From CAYZPB01 sp964568525 (lineage in GTDB: Bacteria; Bacillota; Bacilli; Tepidibacillales; Tepidibacillaceae), in NCBI GenBank assembly GCA_964568525.1, contig CAZMPM010000020.1, forward strand, positions 1 through 21,242: DNA of 21,242 nucleotides, read 5' to 3'. Positions within the stretch are counted from its first letter, which is position 1, and each line of letters starts with the position of its first letter. A program made the position numbers and the translations under genes. This document shows positions 1-6,873 of this stretch, in pieces. The notes under the pieces were generated by a model, which was not told the origin of the DNA, did no database searches, and worked only from the letters and a program-made list of their open reading frames with translations.

Positions 1-127
1 CGTTACCAACTATTCCTAGCTTGAATAGTTCAATTAACATTAATGTCCACAGCAATATGCCGATAAATTCATATTTTATATTTTTGATTAATTCTTGCCG
101 TTTTTTAGAATCCCGTTTTTTCGCCAT
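1..127 (-). CDS. ftsK: DNA translocase FtsK/SpoIIIE, N-terminal fragment cut by the window edge
   Basis: Only the first 42 codons are inside the window. The protein starts MAKKRDSKKRQ, then a hydrophobic stretch from about residue 21 that looks like the first membrane helix. A basic, lysine-rich start followed by 'IKYE' and a helix ending 'LGIVG' closely resembles the beginning of Bacillus SpoIIIE/FtsK. Family members are membrane-anchored, hexameric ATP-driven DNA pumps that clear chromosomes from the division septum. The ATG at 127 is preceded by an AGGTGA ribosome binding site at 133-138. The gene lies 32 bases after the RNase J stop. An RNase J gene directly upstream of ftsK/spoIIIE is typical of Bacilli (with tepA between them in B. 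subtilis, directly adjacent in Staphylococcus). The motor domain is outside the window, so the call rests on the N-terminus and position. Confidence 0.8.
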   Translation of the reverse strand, partial: MAKKRDSKKRQELIKNIKYEFIGILLWTLMLIELFKLGIVGN

Positions 128-159
128 CTATTTCACCTGTCTATCAAATTTTTACCAGA

Positions 160-1833
160 TTATACTTCCATAATTATCGGTAAAATCATTGGTTTTCGTC
201 GTGTTTTATCGAACAAAAACTTACCCAGATCATCCCGAACATCGTTTTTAATTACTGACCATTCAGTAATATTTCCATCAAGTAATCTATTAATAGTATT
301 AGTTACCACACGATTCGCTTCATCAAGCAGTTCTTCAGATTCACGAACGTAAACAAATCCACGTGATACGATATCTGGTCCAGAAAGTATCTTGGAACTA
401 CCTTTTGCCAAAGTGACGACAACGACGAGAATACCATCCTGCGAAAGTAGACGGCGATCACGTAAAACTATATTGCCAACGTCGCCAACCCCTAGGCCAT
501 CTATTAAAATGCTTCCTGTAGTTACTTTAGCGGCGCGTTTCGCAATCCCATCAGAAATTTCAATAGAATCACCATTATCAAGAATGAATATATTCTTTCT
601 CTCCACTCCCATCAGCTCGGCTAAATCGGAATGAATCTTTAACATCCTGTATTCCCCATGAATCGGAATAAAATATTTTGGTTTCATTAAACTTAACATT
701 AATTTCAGTTCTTCTTTGCTAGCATGACCAGATACGTGAACTAGAGAACTTGAATTGCTAGCATAAATAACTTTTGCACCAATCTTAAACAATTGGTCAA
801 CGGTCCTAGCAACCGATTTTTCATTCCCTGGAATCGGCGTTGCAGCAAGAATTACAGTATCACCAGGCAAGATGTCAATTTGTCGATTGTTACCTCGAGC
901 CATTCTAGCAAGCGCTGACATCGGTTCACCTTGGCTACCTGTTGACAAGATAACTACTTCGTTCAAAGCAAGTTTATTAATATCTTCTATATCAATTATC
1001 ATATCTTCTGGTATGTGTAAATAACCTAGGTCGCGACCGATACCTATCACGTTAATCATACTTCGCCCAACAATCGCTATTTTTTTATCAAAAGTACAAG
1101 CAGCATCAACAACTTGCTGAATGCGATGAATATTCGAAGCAAAAGTCGCAATTATTATGCGTTGTTCGGCCTTTCTAAATACCTCGTTTAACGACTCACC
1201 AACCAAACGCTCAGATAATGTATACCCTTCGCGTTCCGAATTTGTACTATCCGATAATAATAAAAGTACCCCTTTTTCACCAATGGCCGCCATTTTTCGA
1301 ATATCTGGCATTTGGTTATCAACAGGCGTAAAGTCAAATTTAAAGTCACCTGTCTGAACAACTACACCTTCAGGTGTATCGATAACAACTCCAACTGATC
1401 CAGGGACACTGTGATTTGTATTAAAAAAAGATATATTAAATATACCAAGTTTTAACTCCGAATCGCCATTAATCTCAATTAAATTAGCCTGTTTGAAAAT
1501 TTTTGCTTCACGAAGTTTGCTCTCTAATAAACCCAAAGTGAGCCTAGTACCGTATATCGGCATCTGTATATGTCTTAAAATATAGCTAAGAGCACCAATA
1601 TGGTCTTCGTGACCGTGTGTTAGGAGAACTCCCTTCACCTTCTCTTTGTTTTCAATTAAATGCGAAATATCAGGTATTACAATGTCGATACCCAATAAAT
1701 CCTCTTCCGGGAATTTTAATCCAGCATCAACTATGACAATGTCATCTTCATATTCGAAGACATACATATTCTTCCCGATTTCACCTAGTCCGCCCAAAGC
1801 ATAAAATTTCAGCTTTCCCTTATTTTTACTCAA
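160..1833 (-). CDS. rnj: Ribonuclease J (metallo-beta-lactamase/beta-CASP RNase)
   Basis: 5'-3' exoribonuclease/endoribonuclease of mRNA decay and rRNA maturation. From the TTG at 1833 the protein has 557 residues, the usual length (about 555). The zinc-site motif HGHEDH is complete (H73, H75, D77, H78). H141, D163 (in GDFKFD), the beta-CASP histidines in HVSGH (366-370) and the IHGEYR histidine (392) are also present, so the enzyme should be catalytically competent. The frame is open to an ATG at 1923, but that start overlaps dapA and adds a 30-residue tail unlike the family. AAGGAG at 1842-1847 lies 8 bases before the TTG and decides the start. The position between dapA and ftsK matches B. 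subtilis rnjB (RNase J2), yet the intact active site is J1-like, so I leave the J1/J2 label open. It is the penultimate gene of the unit that starts at the M16 peptidase. Confidence 0.93.
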   Translation of the reverse strand: MSKNKGKLKFYALGGLGEIGKNMYVFEYEDDIVIVDAGLKFPEEDLLGIDIVIPDISHLIENKEKVKGVLLTHGHEDHIGALSYILRHIQMPIYGTRLTLGLLESKLREAKIFKQANLIEINGDSELKLGIFNISFFNTNHSVPGSVGVVIDTPEGVVVQTGDFKFDFTPVDNQMPDIRKMAAIGEKGVLLLLSDSTNSEREGYTLSERLVGESLNEVFRKAEQRIIIATFASNIHRIQQVVDAACTFDKKIAIVGRSMINVIGIGRDLGYLHIPEDMIIDIEDINKLALNEVVILSTGSQGEPMSALARMARGNNRQIDILPGDTVILAATPIPGNEKSVARTVDQLFKIGAKVIYASNSSSLVHVSGHASKEELKLMLSLMKPKYFIPIHGEYRMLKIHSDLAELMGVERKNIFILDNGDSIEISDGIAKRAAKVTTGSILIDGLGVGDVGNIVLRDRRLLSQDGILVVVVTLAKGSSKILSGPDIVSRGFVYVRESEELLDEANRVVTNTINRLLDGNITEWSVIKNDVRDDLGKFLFDKTRRKPMILPIIMEV

Positions 1834-1867
1834 TATTTCATCTCCTTCTGTGTTTATCAGTCTTTTT

Positions 1868-2746
1868 CTAGGTCTCAATGGCTTTCTTATAAATTTCGCG
1901 CAATATATTAGACTGTTCAGCATTCACGCTCATTAAAGGCAGCCGTACACCACCGACATTAATTCCGTTCTGAATTAATAGATCCTTAATCGGTGATGGA
2001 TTAGAGGTAATAAATATACCCTCAAATAGATTAATTAACTTTAAATGAATTGCCATAGCATTAACGATGTCGCCTTGCACAAAACTGTTTGTCATTTCGC
2101 TAAGCTGTTTCCCAACAACATGGCTCGCAACGCTAACACTACCATAACCGCCCACAGCGAGCACTGGCAGATTAAATTTGTCGTCACCACTATAAAGATA
2201 GAAATTGTCGTCCGTATACTTGATAATCTCACTTATCTGTACAATATCACCGCTTGCCTCTTTTACAGCAAAGATATTATCAATTTTTGATAACCTGATT
2301 ATCGTTTCGGCTTTAATATTAATACCTGCTCTACTTGGAATATTGTAAATCATAATAGGTAGTTTAGATTCCATCGCTACGGATTTAAAGTGATTGTATA
2401 GCCCCTCTTGTGAAGGCTTGTTATAATATGGTGTAACTAACATAATTCCATCAACACCGGTTTTTTCCGTTTCTTTTGTAAAACGAATCGTCTTGTTTGT
2501 GTCGTTGGAGCCAGTTCCAGCAATTACCTTTATCCTACCCTTTGCAAGTTTAACTACTTCGGCAAATAAATTTAATTTTTCCTCATCAGAAAGTGTTGGT
2601 GATTCGCCCGTTGTTCCAGAAACGACAATAGTTTCAGTTTTTGTAGCAATTAAATGCTCAACCAACTGAACGAGAACATCATAATCGATTTCTAAATTCT
2701 CGTTAAAGGGTGTAACCATAGCAGTCATTAATCTACCAAAATCCAT
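1868..2746 (-). CDS. dapA: 4-hydroxy-tetrahydrodipicolinate synthase
   Basis: Condenses pyruvate with aspartate semialdehyde, the first step specific to diaminopimelate/lysine synthesis; a cytosolic (beta/alpha)8 barrel. With the ATG at 2746 the protein has 292 residues, the family norm. The Schiff-base lysine is K162 in AVKEASGD. The catalytic Tyr is Y134 in IYNIPSRAG, with R139 for substrate carboxylate binding, and the GTTGES motif supplies T45/T46. The longest frame begins with a GTG at 2761, but AGGAG sits 7 bases before the ATG at 2746, so the shorter start is preferred. The gene starts 11 bases after the dapG stop, and its ribosome binding site lies just after that stop, which suggests coupled translation. 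It completes an asd-dapG-dapA cluster using the product of asd. A 34-base gap containing the rnj ribosome binding site follows. Confidence 0.96.
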   Translation of the reverse strand: MDFGRLMTAMVTPFNENLEIDYDVLVQLVEHLIATKTETIVVSGTTGESPTLSDEEKLNLFAEVVKLAKGRIKVIAGTGSNDTNKTIRFTKETEKTGVDGIMLVTPYYNKPSQEGLYNHFKSVAMESKLPIMIYNIPSRAGINIKAETIIRLSKIDNIFAVKEASGDIVQISEIIKYTDDNFYLYSGDDKFNLPVLAVGGYGSVSVASHVVGKQLSEMTNSFVQGDIVNAMAIHLKLINLFEGIFITSNPSPIKDLLIQNGINVGGVRLPLMSVNAEQSNILREIYKKAIET

Positions 2747-2757
2747 CTCTTCACTCC

Positions 2758-3990
2758 TCACATAACATAAAATTTAGCATGTAAAGCATTAATTGTCTTT
2801 GCTAAATCAGTGGTATTTATCAGTACTCCAATCGAAGTGTGCGAATCGCTTGATTGAATTACTTCAATTTTTTCTTTATTTAGTATATCGCTAATCTGTG
2901 CCATTAATCCAGGTACACCAGCGATTCCTGCGCCGACAATCGATACTTTTGAACAATTATAGCGAATCAACGGTTTATAACCCTTTTCTGACATAATTTC
3001 AGCAAGTTTAACAAGGTCATGCTTAGCAACCGTAAAAGTAACCTCGTTAAAAGAAATGTTAATAAAATCAATAGTTATTTGGTTATCGGCTAATGTCTTA
3101 AAAAAGAGAATTCGTTTATTATTGGTTTCGTCGTCAACATTAAGCTTCACTTGCACTAAATTTGAAATCGAGGTAATACCTGTTATTATTCTATCACTCC
3201 TAGCGGTATTAACACTATAATCTTTAAGAGATTCTTTTGTAGTAACTAAAGTTCCATCGCTCTTATCAAAAGTTGAGCGCACACGGATCGGAATATTTTT
3301 CTCCATTGCAATTTCAACGGCGCGCGGATGAATTATTTTGGCACCTTGATTAGTTAAGTTACAGATTTCTTCATAAGTTACCTCTAAAAGTCGTTCAGCA
3401 TTTTTGACAATGCGCGGGTCAGCAGACATTATACCAACAACGTCAGTAAAGATATCTATATATTCAGCAGCAAGCGCAACTCCGAGAGCTGTCGCAGTAG
3501 TGTCAGAGCCCCCGCGCCCTAAAGTTGTAATATCACCGTTTTCTGTCACCCCTTGAAAACCGGCAACAATCACAACATCATATTTGGCAAGTTCATCAAG
3601 CAGACGAGTAGTGTCAACTCGCTTAATTTTAGCATTGGCAAAATTACCATCAGTAATAATTCCTGCTTGCCCACCTGTTAAGACGACATTATCAATCTCC
3701 CTAGCATTAAGCATGCTACTTAAAGTAGTGGCTGAAATAATCTCACCACAACTTAGCAATAGATCAAATTCACGACTTTTAAGCATGTTTCCATTTCGTT
3801 GAATATGTTCAATAAAAGTATCTGTAGCATATGGATCACCCTCACGGCCCATTGCCGATACAACGATTACCAATTTATATTCATCGCTAAGCGCACACTT
3901 AATATGAGTAATCACCTTTTCACGTGTTGTTAAGTCAATTAGTGAAGAACCGCCATATTTTTGGACAATGATCTTTTTATTTGGCATCAT
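2758..3990 (-). CDS. dapG: Aspartate kinase, DapG type
   Basis: Phosphorylates aspartate, the entry to lysine, threonine and methionine synthesis. The kinase domain fills roughly residues 1-240, with KYGGSS near the N-terminus, the catalytic GRGGSDTTA loop, and the FTDVVGIMSADPR and GAKIIHPRAVE segments. Two ACT domains follow (about 265-410). Many stretches match B. subtilis DapG (aspartokinase I, the diaminopimelate-inhibited isoenzyme), including the VVSAMGR, GDPYATD and LLLSCGE regions, so feedback by a lysine-pathway intermediate is likely but inferred. The start is uncertain: TTG 3996, ATG 3990 and ATG 3987 are all in frame without a good ribosome binding site, and all overlap the end of asd by 11-20 bases. 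I chose the first ATG (410 residues). Translation is probably coupled to asd. There is no riboswitch between the genes. Confidence 0.93.
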   Translation of the reverse strand: MMPNKKIIVQKYGGSSLIDLTTREKVITHIKCALSDEYKLVIVVSAMGREGDPYATDTFIEHIQRNGNMLKSREFDLLLSCGEIISATTLSSMLNAREIDNVVLTGGQAGIITDGNFANAKIKRVDTTRLLDELAKYDVVIVAGFQGVTENGDITTLGRGGSDTTATALGVALAAEYIDIFTDVVGIMSADPRIVKNAERLLEVTYEEICNLTNQGAKIIHPRAVEIAMEKNIPIRVRSTFDKSDGTLVTTKESLKDYSVNTARSDRIITGITSISNLVQVKLNVDDETNNKRILFFKTLADNQITIDFINISFNEVTFTVAKHDLVKLAEIMSEKGYKPLIRYNCSKVSIVGAGIAGVPGLMAQISDILNKEKIEVIQSSDSHTSIGVLINTTDLAKTINALHAKFYVM

Positions 3991-5017
3991 AAGCAATCAA
4001 CTCAGCAATTTGAACAGCATTCCAAGCAGCACCCTTAATCAGATTATCCGTTACAATCCATAAATTTAGTCCGCGTTCACTATCGAGATCTTTGCGAACA
4101 CGACCAACGAAAACAGATAATTTACCAGCAGTTTCGGCTGCAGTTGGGTATTCTTGTGCACTAGGGTTATCCATCAGAATAACTCCAGGAGCATTAGCAA
4201 GTGCTTCTCTGATCTCATTGATTGTAAAATCTTTATCTAACTCAACATATACAGATTCAGAGTGTCCATGAATTACTGGTACTCGCACACAGGTAGCAGT
4301 GATTTTGATACTGTCATCAGCGAAAATTTTCCTAGTTTCGTTAATCATTTTAAGTTCCTCGAGTGTAAAACCGTTTTCAGCAAACTGATCGATTTGTGGT
4401 ATAACATTAAATGCGATCTGTTTCTTAACAGGTAAAGAACTTACCGGAAGAACGTTCATCGAAACTTTGTCGTTATTAAGTACTTGTTTGCTCTGTTGAA
4501 TAGTTTCGTTCATAGCCAAAGTTCCGGCGCCTGACACTGCTTGGTAGGTAGATACAATAATTCGGCTAATTCCGAATTTGTCGTAAAGCGGTTTAAGTGC
4601 CACAACCATCTGTATTGTAGAGCAATTTGGGTTAGCGATTAATTTTGAATTACCTTTAATTGCCAGCGGATTAACTTCTGGTACAATTAAAGGAATATCA
4701 TCATCCATGCGAAAAGCGCTTGTATTGTCAATAACAGTAGCACCAGCGTTTACCGCATGTTGGACAAGTTCCTTACTAACGCCACCACCAGCACTAAAAA
4801 AAGCGATGTCGATGTCTTTAAAACTATCTTTAGTCGCCTCTTCAACGACCACATCTATGCCTTTAAATTTAATAATAATTCCTTTAGAACGAGCAGATGA
4901 CAATAGCTTAATCGTTTTAACCGGAAAATCCCGCTCTTCTAATAGTCTTAAGATATTTGAGCCTACAACACCTGTCGCACCAACGATCGCGACATTATAT
5001 TTTTCTTTTATTTGCAT
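3977..5017 (-). CDS. asd: Aspartate-semialdehyde dehydrogenase
   Basis: NADPH-dependent reduction of aspartyl phosphate to aspartate semialdehyde, linking DapG to DapA. The 346-residue length is typical. The Rossmann loop GATGVVGS lies at residues 13-20. The catalytic cysteine is C132 in NPNCST, the YQAVSGAG segment supplies Q159, and the acid/base histidine is H252 in the RVPVIHGHSE motif. The ATG at 5017 is preceded by GGGAGG with an 8-base spacer. The gene follows dut after 43 bases, and that gap is too short to hold a lysine riboswitch. The 3' end overlaps the start of dapG, consistent with equimolar expression of consecutive enzymes. Nothing looks unusual in composition. Confidence 0.96.
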   Translation of the reverse strand: MQIKEKYNVAIVGATGVVGSNILRLLEERDFPVKTIKLLSSARSKGIIIKFKGIDVVVEEATKDSFKDIDIAFFSAGGGVSKELVQHAVNAGATVIDNTSAFRMDDDIPLIVPEVNPLAIKGNSKLIANPNCSTIQMVVALKPLYDKFGISRIIVSTYQAVSGAGTLAMNETIQQSKQVLNNDKVSMNVLPVSSLPVKKQIAFNVIPQIDQFAENGFTLEELKMINETRKIFADDSIKITATCVRVPVIHGHSESVYVELDKDFTINEIREALANAPGVILMDNPSAQEYPTAAETAGKLSVFVGRVRKDLDSERGLNLWIVTDNLIKGAAWNAVQIAELIAYDAK

Positions 5018-5060
5018 TTTGCTTGCCTCCCAGTGTAATTGTCTATAATTAACGATTTAT

Positions 5061-5504
5061 CTATAAACCTGTATGACCAAATCCGCCAGCGCCTCTATCT
5101 GTCAGCTTCAATTCGTCATCTTCAACCAACCGAATCGCCGGAAGTTCAACAAAAACCATCTGAGCAACCCGGTCTCCGCGTTTAATTGTAAATGCGTCTT
5201 GACCATGATTTATAATGATTAATTTAACTTCACCACGATAGTCAGCATCAATCGTGCCCGGGGTGTTAACTAATGATATCCCGTGTTTAATAGCTAGGCC
5301 GCTACGCGGTCTGATTTGTGCCTCGTAACCAGCAGGGATCTCTAAGGAAAACCCTGTTGGAATCAGCGCAATCTCAGCCGGCTTAATAACTACATTTTCC
5401 TTCACCGCTGCAAATATATCATAACCGCTTGCCCCTTCTGACATTTTTGTTGGTAAGGGCAGGTCGCTGTTTTCTTCATCTCTTTTAATTTTTACCACCA
5501 GCAA
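5061..5504 (-). CDS. dut: dUTP diphosphatase (trimeric dUTPase)
   Basis: Hydrolyses dUTP to dUMP and diphosphate, preventing uracil incorporation and feeding dTMP synthesis. All five trimeric-dUTPase motifs are visible, numbered from the TTG start: I at 25-31 (ASGYDIF), II at 65-72 (RPRSGL), III around 81-92 with the catalytic Asp D86 in GTIDADYRG, IV at 108-115 (IKRGDRVA), and V at the C-terminus (GAGGFGHTG), which has His where Ser is common. Length is 147 residues. The start is non-ATG. GTG at 5513 overlaps the AAGGAG at 5513-5518 and cannot use it, whereas TTG at 5504 is 8 bases downstream; GTG at 5498 is also possible. The gene begins inside the end of the M16 peptidase gene (overlap about 20 bases), so translation is probably coupled. 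Confidence 0.92.
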   Translation of the reverse strand: MLVVKIKRDEENSDLPLPTKMSEGASGYDIFAAVKENVVIKPAEIALIPTGFSLEIPAGYEAQIRPRSGLAIKHGISLVNTPGTIDADYRGEVKLIIINHGQDAFTIKRGDRVAQMVFVELPAIRLVEDDELKLTDRGAGGFGHTGL

Positions 5505-6750
5505 AGTAATCACTCCTTAAACTGCTTGGCAATGTCGACATTGGTCCGATAAGAGCAGCAGAATATTCATTTGCAAAAATCTTATGTAAGGTTTTATTAA
5601 ACCCTTCTAAATTAATTGCATCAATCTTGCGAATAATTTCGTCAATCTCTGAATGTTTCCTTAAATTTATCTCGTTTTTGCCGAGCGTAATCATCCGATT
5701 AGTAGTACTCTCTAATCCAAGAACTAGGGCACCTTTCATTTGTTCTTTACCGTTCTCAACCTCTTTTTCAGTAATTTCGCAATTTAGTGTCTTATCGATA
5801 ACTTCATAAATGACTTCAATAACCTCATCGATTTTAGTCGGGTTAGTGCCAGCATAGATTGTAAACTGACCGGTATCTTTAAAAGCAGAATGATAAGAGA
5901 AAATCGAATAAGCCAAACCGCGTTTTTCACGGACCTCTTGAAAGAGCATTGAACTCATACTGCCACCAAACAGATTATTTAGTAAATTTAGTGTGTAAAT
6001 CGATTCAGAATCAACAGGTAATCCTGGAAAAGCCAGTGCAATATGGGCTTGTTCAGTATCCTTTTCTTTCAACAAAAAATTTCCGCCAAATACGGCTGGG
6101 CTGATACTATTTTCCTTACCACTGATATTGTACAACCCAAAATATTTTTCAACCAAAGTGATTACGTTACTATCAACGTTTCCTGCAATCGAAATTACAA
6201 TATTATCAAAATTGTATCTACGTTGCATATAGTCGAGAATTTTATCGCGTGTTAAATTACTTAAAGAACTTTCTTGTCCAAGTACGGAATAACCAAGTGA
6301 GTTACCATCGTAGGCACAAGCAGAGATTAGATCATGAATCTGATCATCAGGAGTATCCTCATACATCTTAATTTCCTCTAGAACAACGTTTCTCTCACGT
6401 TCAATCTCATTGACGTCAAACAAGGAATTGAAGAGCATATCAGCCAGTAAATCAAGCCCAATTTCAACATGCTGGTCCATTACTCGTACATAGTAACAAG
6501 TTTGCTCCTTTGACGTAAAAGCATTAAGATAGCCACCAATATTATCAATACTTGCAGCAATTTCTTTTGCATTACGTTTTTCAGTTCCCTTAAATAATAG
6601 GTGCTCAATGAAGTGGGAAACACCATTGATATCAGAAGTTTCATTCCGCGAGCCTGTATTTATCCAAACACCGATCGCTACAGAACGGACACCAGAAATC
6701 TCTTCAACCATTACACGAAGTCCGTTCTTAAGTTTATGTTGAATAATCAT
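5485..6750 (-). CDS. mlpA: M16 family zinc metallopeptidase (MlpA/YmxG-like)
   Basis: Pitrilysin/mitochondrial-processing-peptidase-like protein of 421 residues. The inverted zinc motif HFIEH lies at 46-50, and the downstream glutamate ligand sits in EEIKMYEDTP (about 125-126), giving the family's HxxEH...E spacing. The second half carries the inactive M16 C-domain pattern, including the REKRGLAYS region. No signal peptide or membrane segment is seen, so it should be cytosolic. The substrate is unknown; the B. subtilis gene at the same place after pnp is mlpA/ymxG. The start ATG at 6750 has AGGAGGG at 6756-6762. It is the first gene of the unit that runs through dut, asd, dapG, dapA, rnj and ftsK, and has its own promoter at 6788-6816. 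Confidence 0.9.
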   Translation of the reverse strand: MIIQHKLKNGLRVMVEEISGVRSVAIGVWINTGSRNETSDINGVSHFIEHLLFKGTEKRNAKEIAASIDNIGGYLNAFTSKEQTCYYVRVMDQHVEIGLDLLADMLFNSLFDVNEIERERNVVLEEIKMYEDTPDDQIHDLISACAYDGNSLGYSVLGQESSLSNLTRDKILDYMQRRYNFDNIVISIAGNVDSNVITLVEKYFGLYNISGKENSISPAVFGGNFLLKEKDTEQAHIALAFPGLPVDSESIYTLNLLNNLFGGSMSSMLFQEVREKRGLAYSIFSYHSAFKDTGQFTIYAGTNPTKIDEVIEVIYEVIDKTLNCEITEKEVENGKEQMKGALVLGLESTTNRMITLGKNEINLRKHSEIDEIIRKIDAINLEGFNKTLHKIFANEYSAALIGPMSTLPSSLRSDYFAGGKN

Positions 6751-6755
6751 CTAGT

Positions 6756-6762
6756 CCCTCCT
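6756..6762 (-). promoter_or_regulatory. Ribosome binding site of the M16 peptidase gene
   Basis: AGGAGGG, 5 bases before the ATG at 6750. It fixes the start of the first gene after the promoter. Confidence 0.8.
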
Positions 6763-6787
6763 AAAATTTACAATTATAACTTAATTA

Positions 6788-6816
6788 AATATATCAAATT
6801 TAAAATGATTTCTCAA
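6788..6816 (-). promoter_or_regulatory. Sigma-A-type promoter for the M16 peptidase-dut-asd-dapG-dapA-rnj-ftsK unit
   Basis: On the minus strand TTGAGA (6811-6816, one mismatch to TTGACA) and TATATT (6788-6793, one mismatch to TATAAT) are separated by exactly 17 bases. The predicted transcription start is near 6781, leaving a leader of about 30 bases before the ATG at 6750. It lies immediately downstream of the pnp terminator, so it marks the start of a new transcription unit. A TATAAT at 6773-6778 nearby lacks a matching -35. Confidence 0.7.
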
Positions 6817-6838
6817 TTATGCAAATATCAAGTTATAG

Positions 6839-6868
6839 AAAAAGCCAGATTAGCTAACCTGACTTTTT
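6839..6868 (-). terminator. Rho-independent terminator after pnp
   Basis: It begins 5 bases after the pnp stop. The minus-strand RNA folds into a 13-pair stem with a 4-base AGCT loop. The arms are 6856-6868 and 6839-6851, with two G-U wobbles, so the stem is better in the minus-strand RNA than in the plus-strand RNA. The 3' arm ends in five U. The strand-specific wobbles support use in the direction of pnp. Confidence 0.8.
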
Positions 6869-6873
6869 AGATA

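Noticed and set aside
95..352. Plus-strand open frame across the rnj-ftsK junction
   Set aside because: It is the complement of conserved rnj and ftsK codons, and its Phe/Ser-rich translation has no family signature.
1834..1923. Longer RNase J start at 1923
   Set aside because: It overlaps dapA and adds a basic tail foreign to the family; TTG 1833 has a well-spaced AAGGAG.
4707..5048. Plus-strand open frame of 113 codons opposite asd
   Set aside because: It is antisense to the conserved N-terminal domain of Asd, with no recognisable family or ribosome binding site.
5018..5060. Possible promoter upstream of asd (TATAGA-like -10)
   Set aside because: There is no acceptable -35 at 16-18 bases; AT-rich chance match.
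6773..6778. Second TATAAT upstream of the M16 peptidase gene
   Set aside because: No -35 at the right distance, and its start site would leave almost no leader before the ribosome binding site; the TTGAGA-17-TATATT pair is better.
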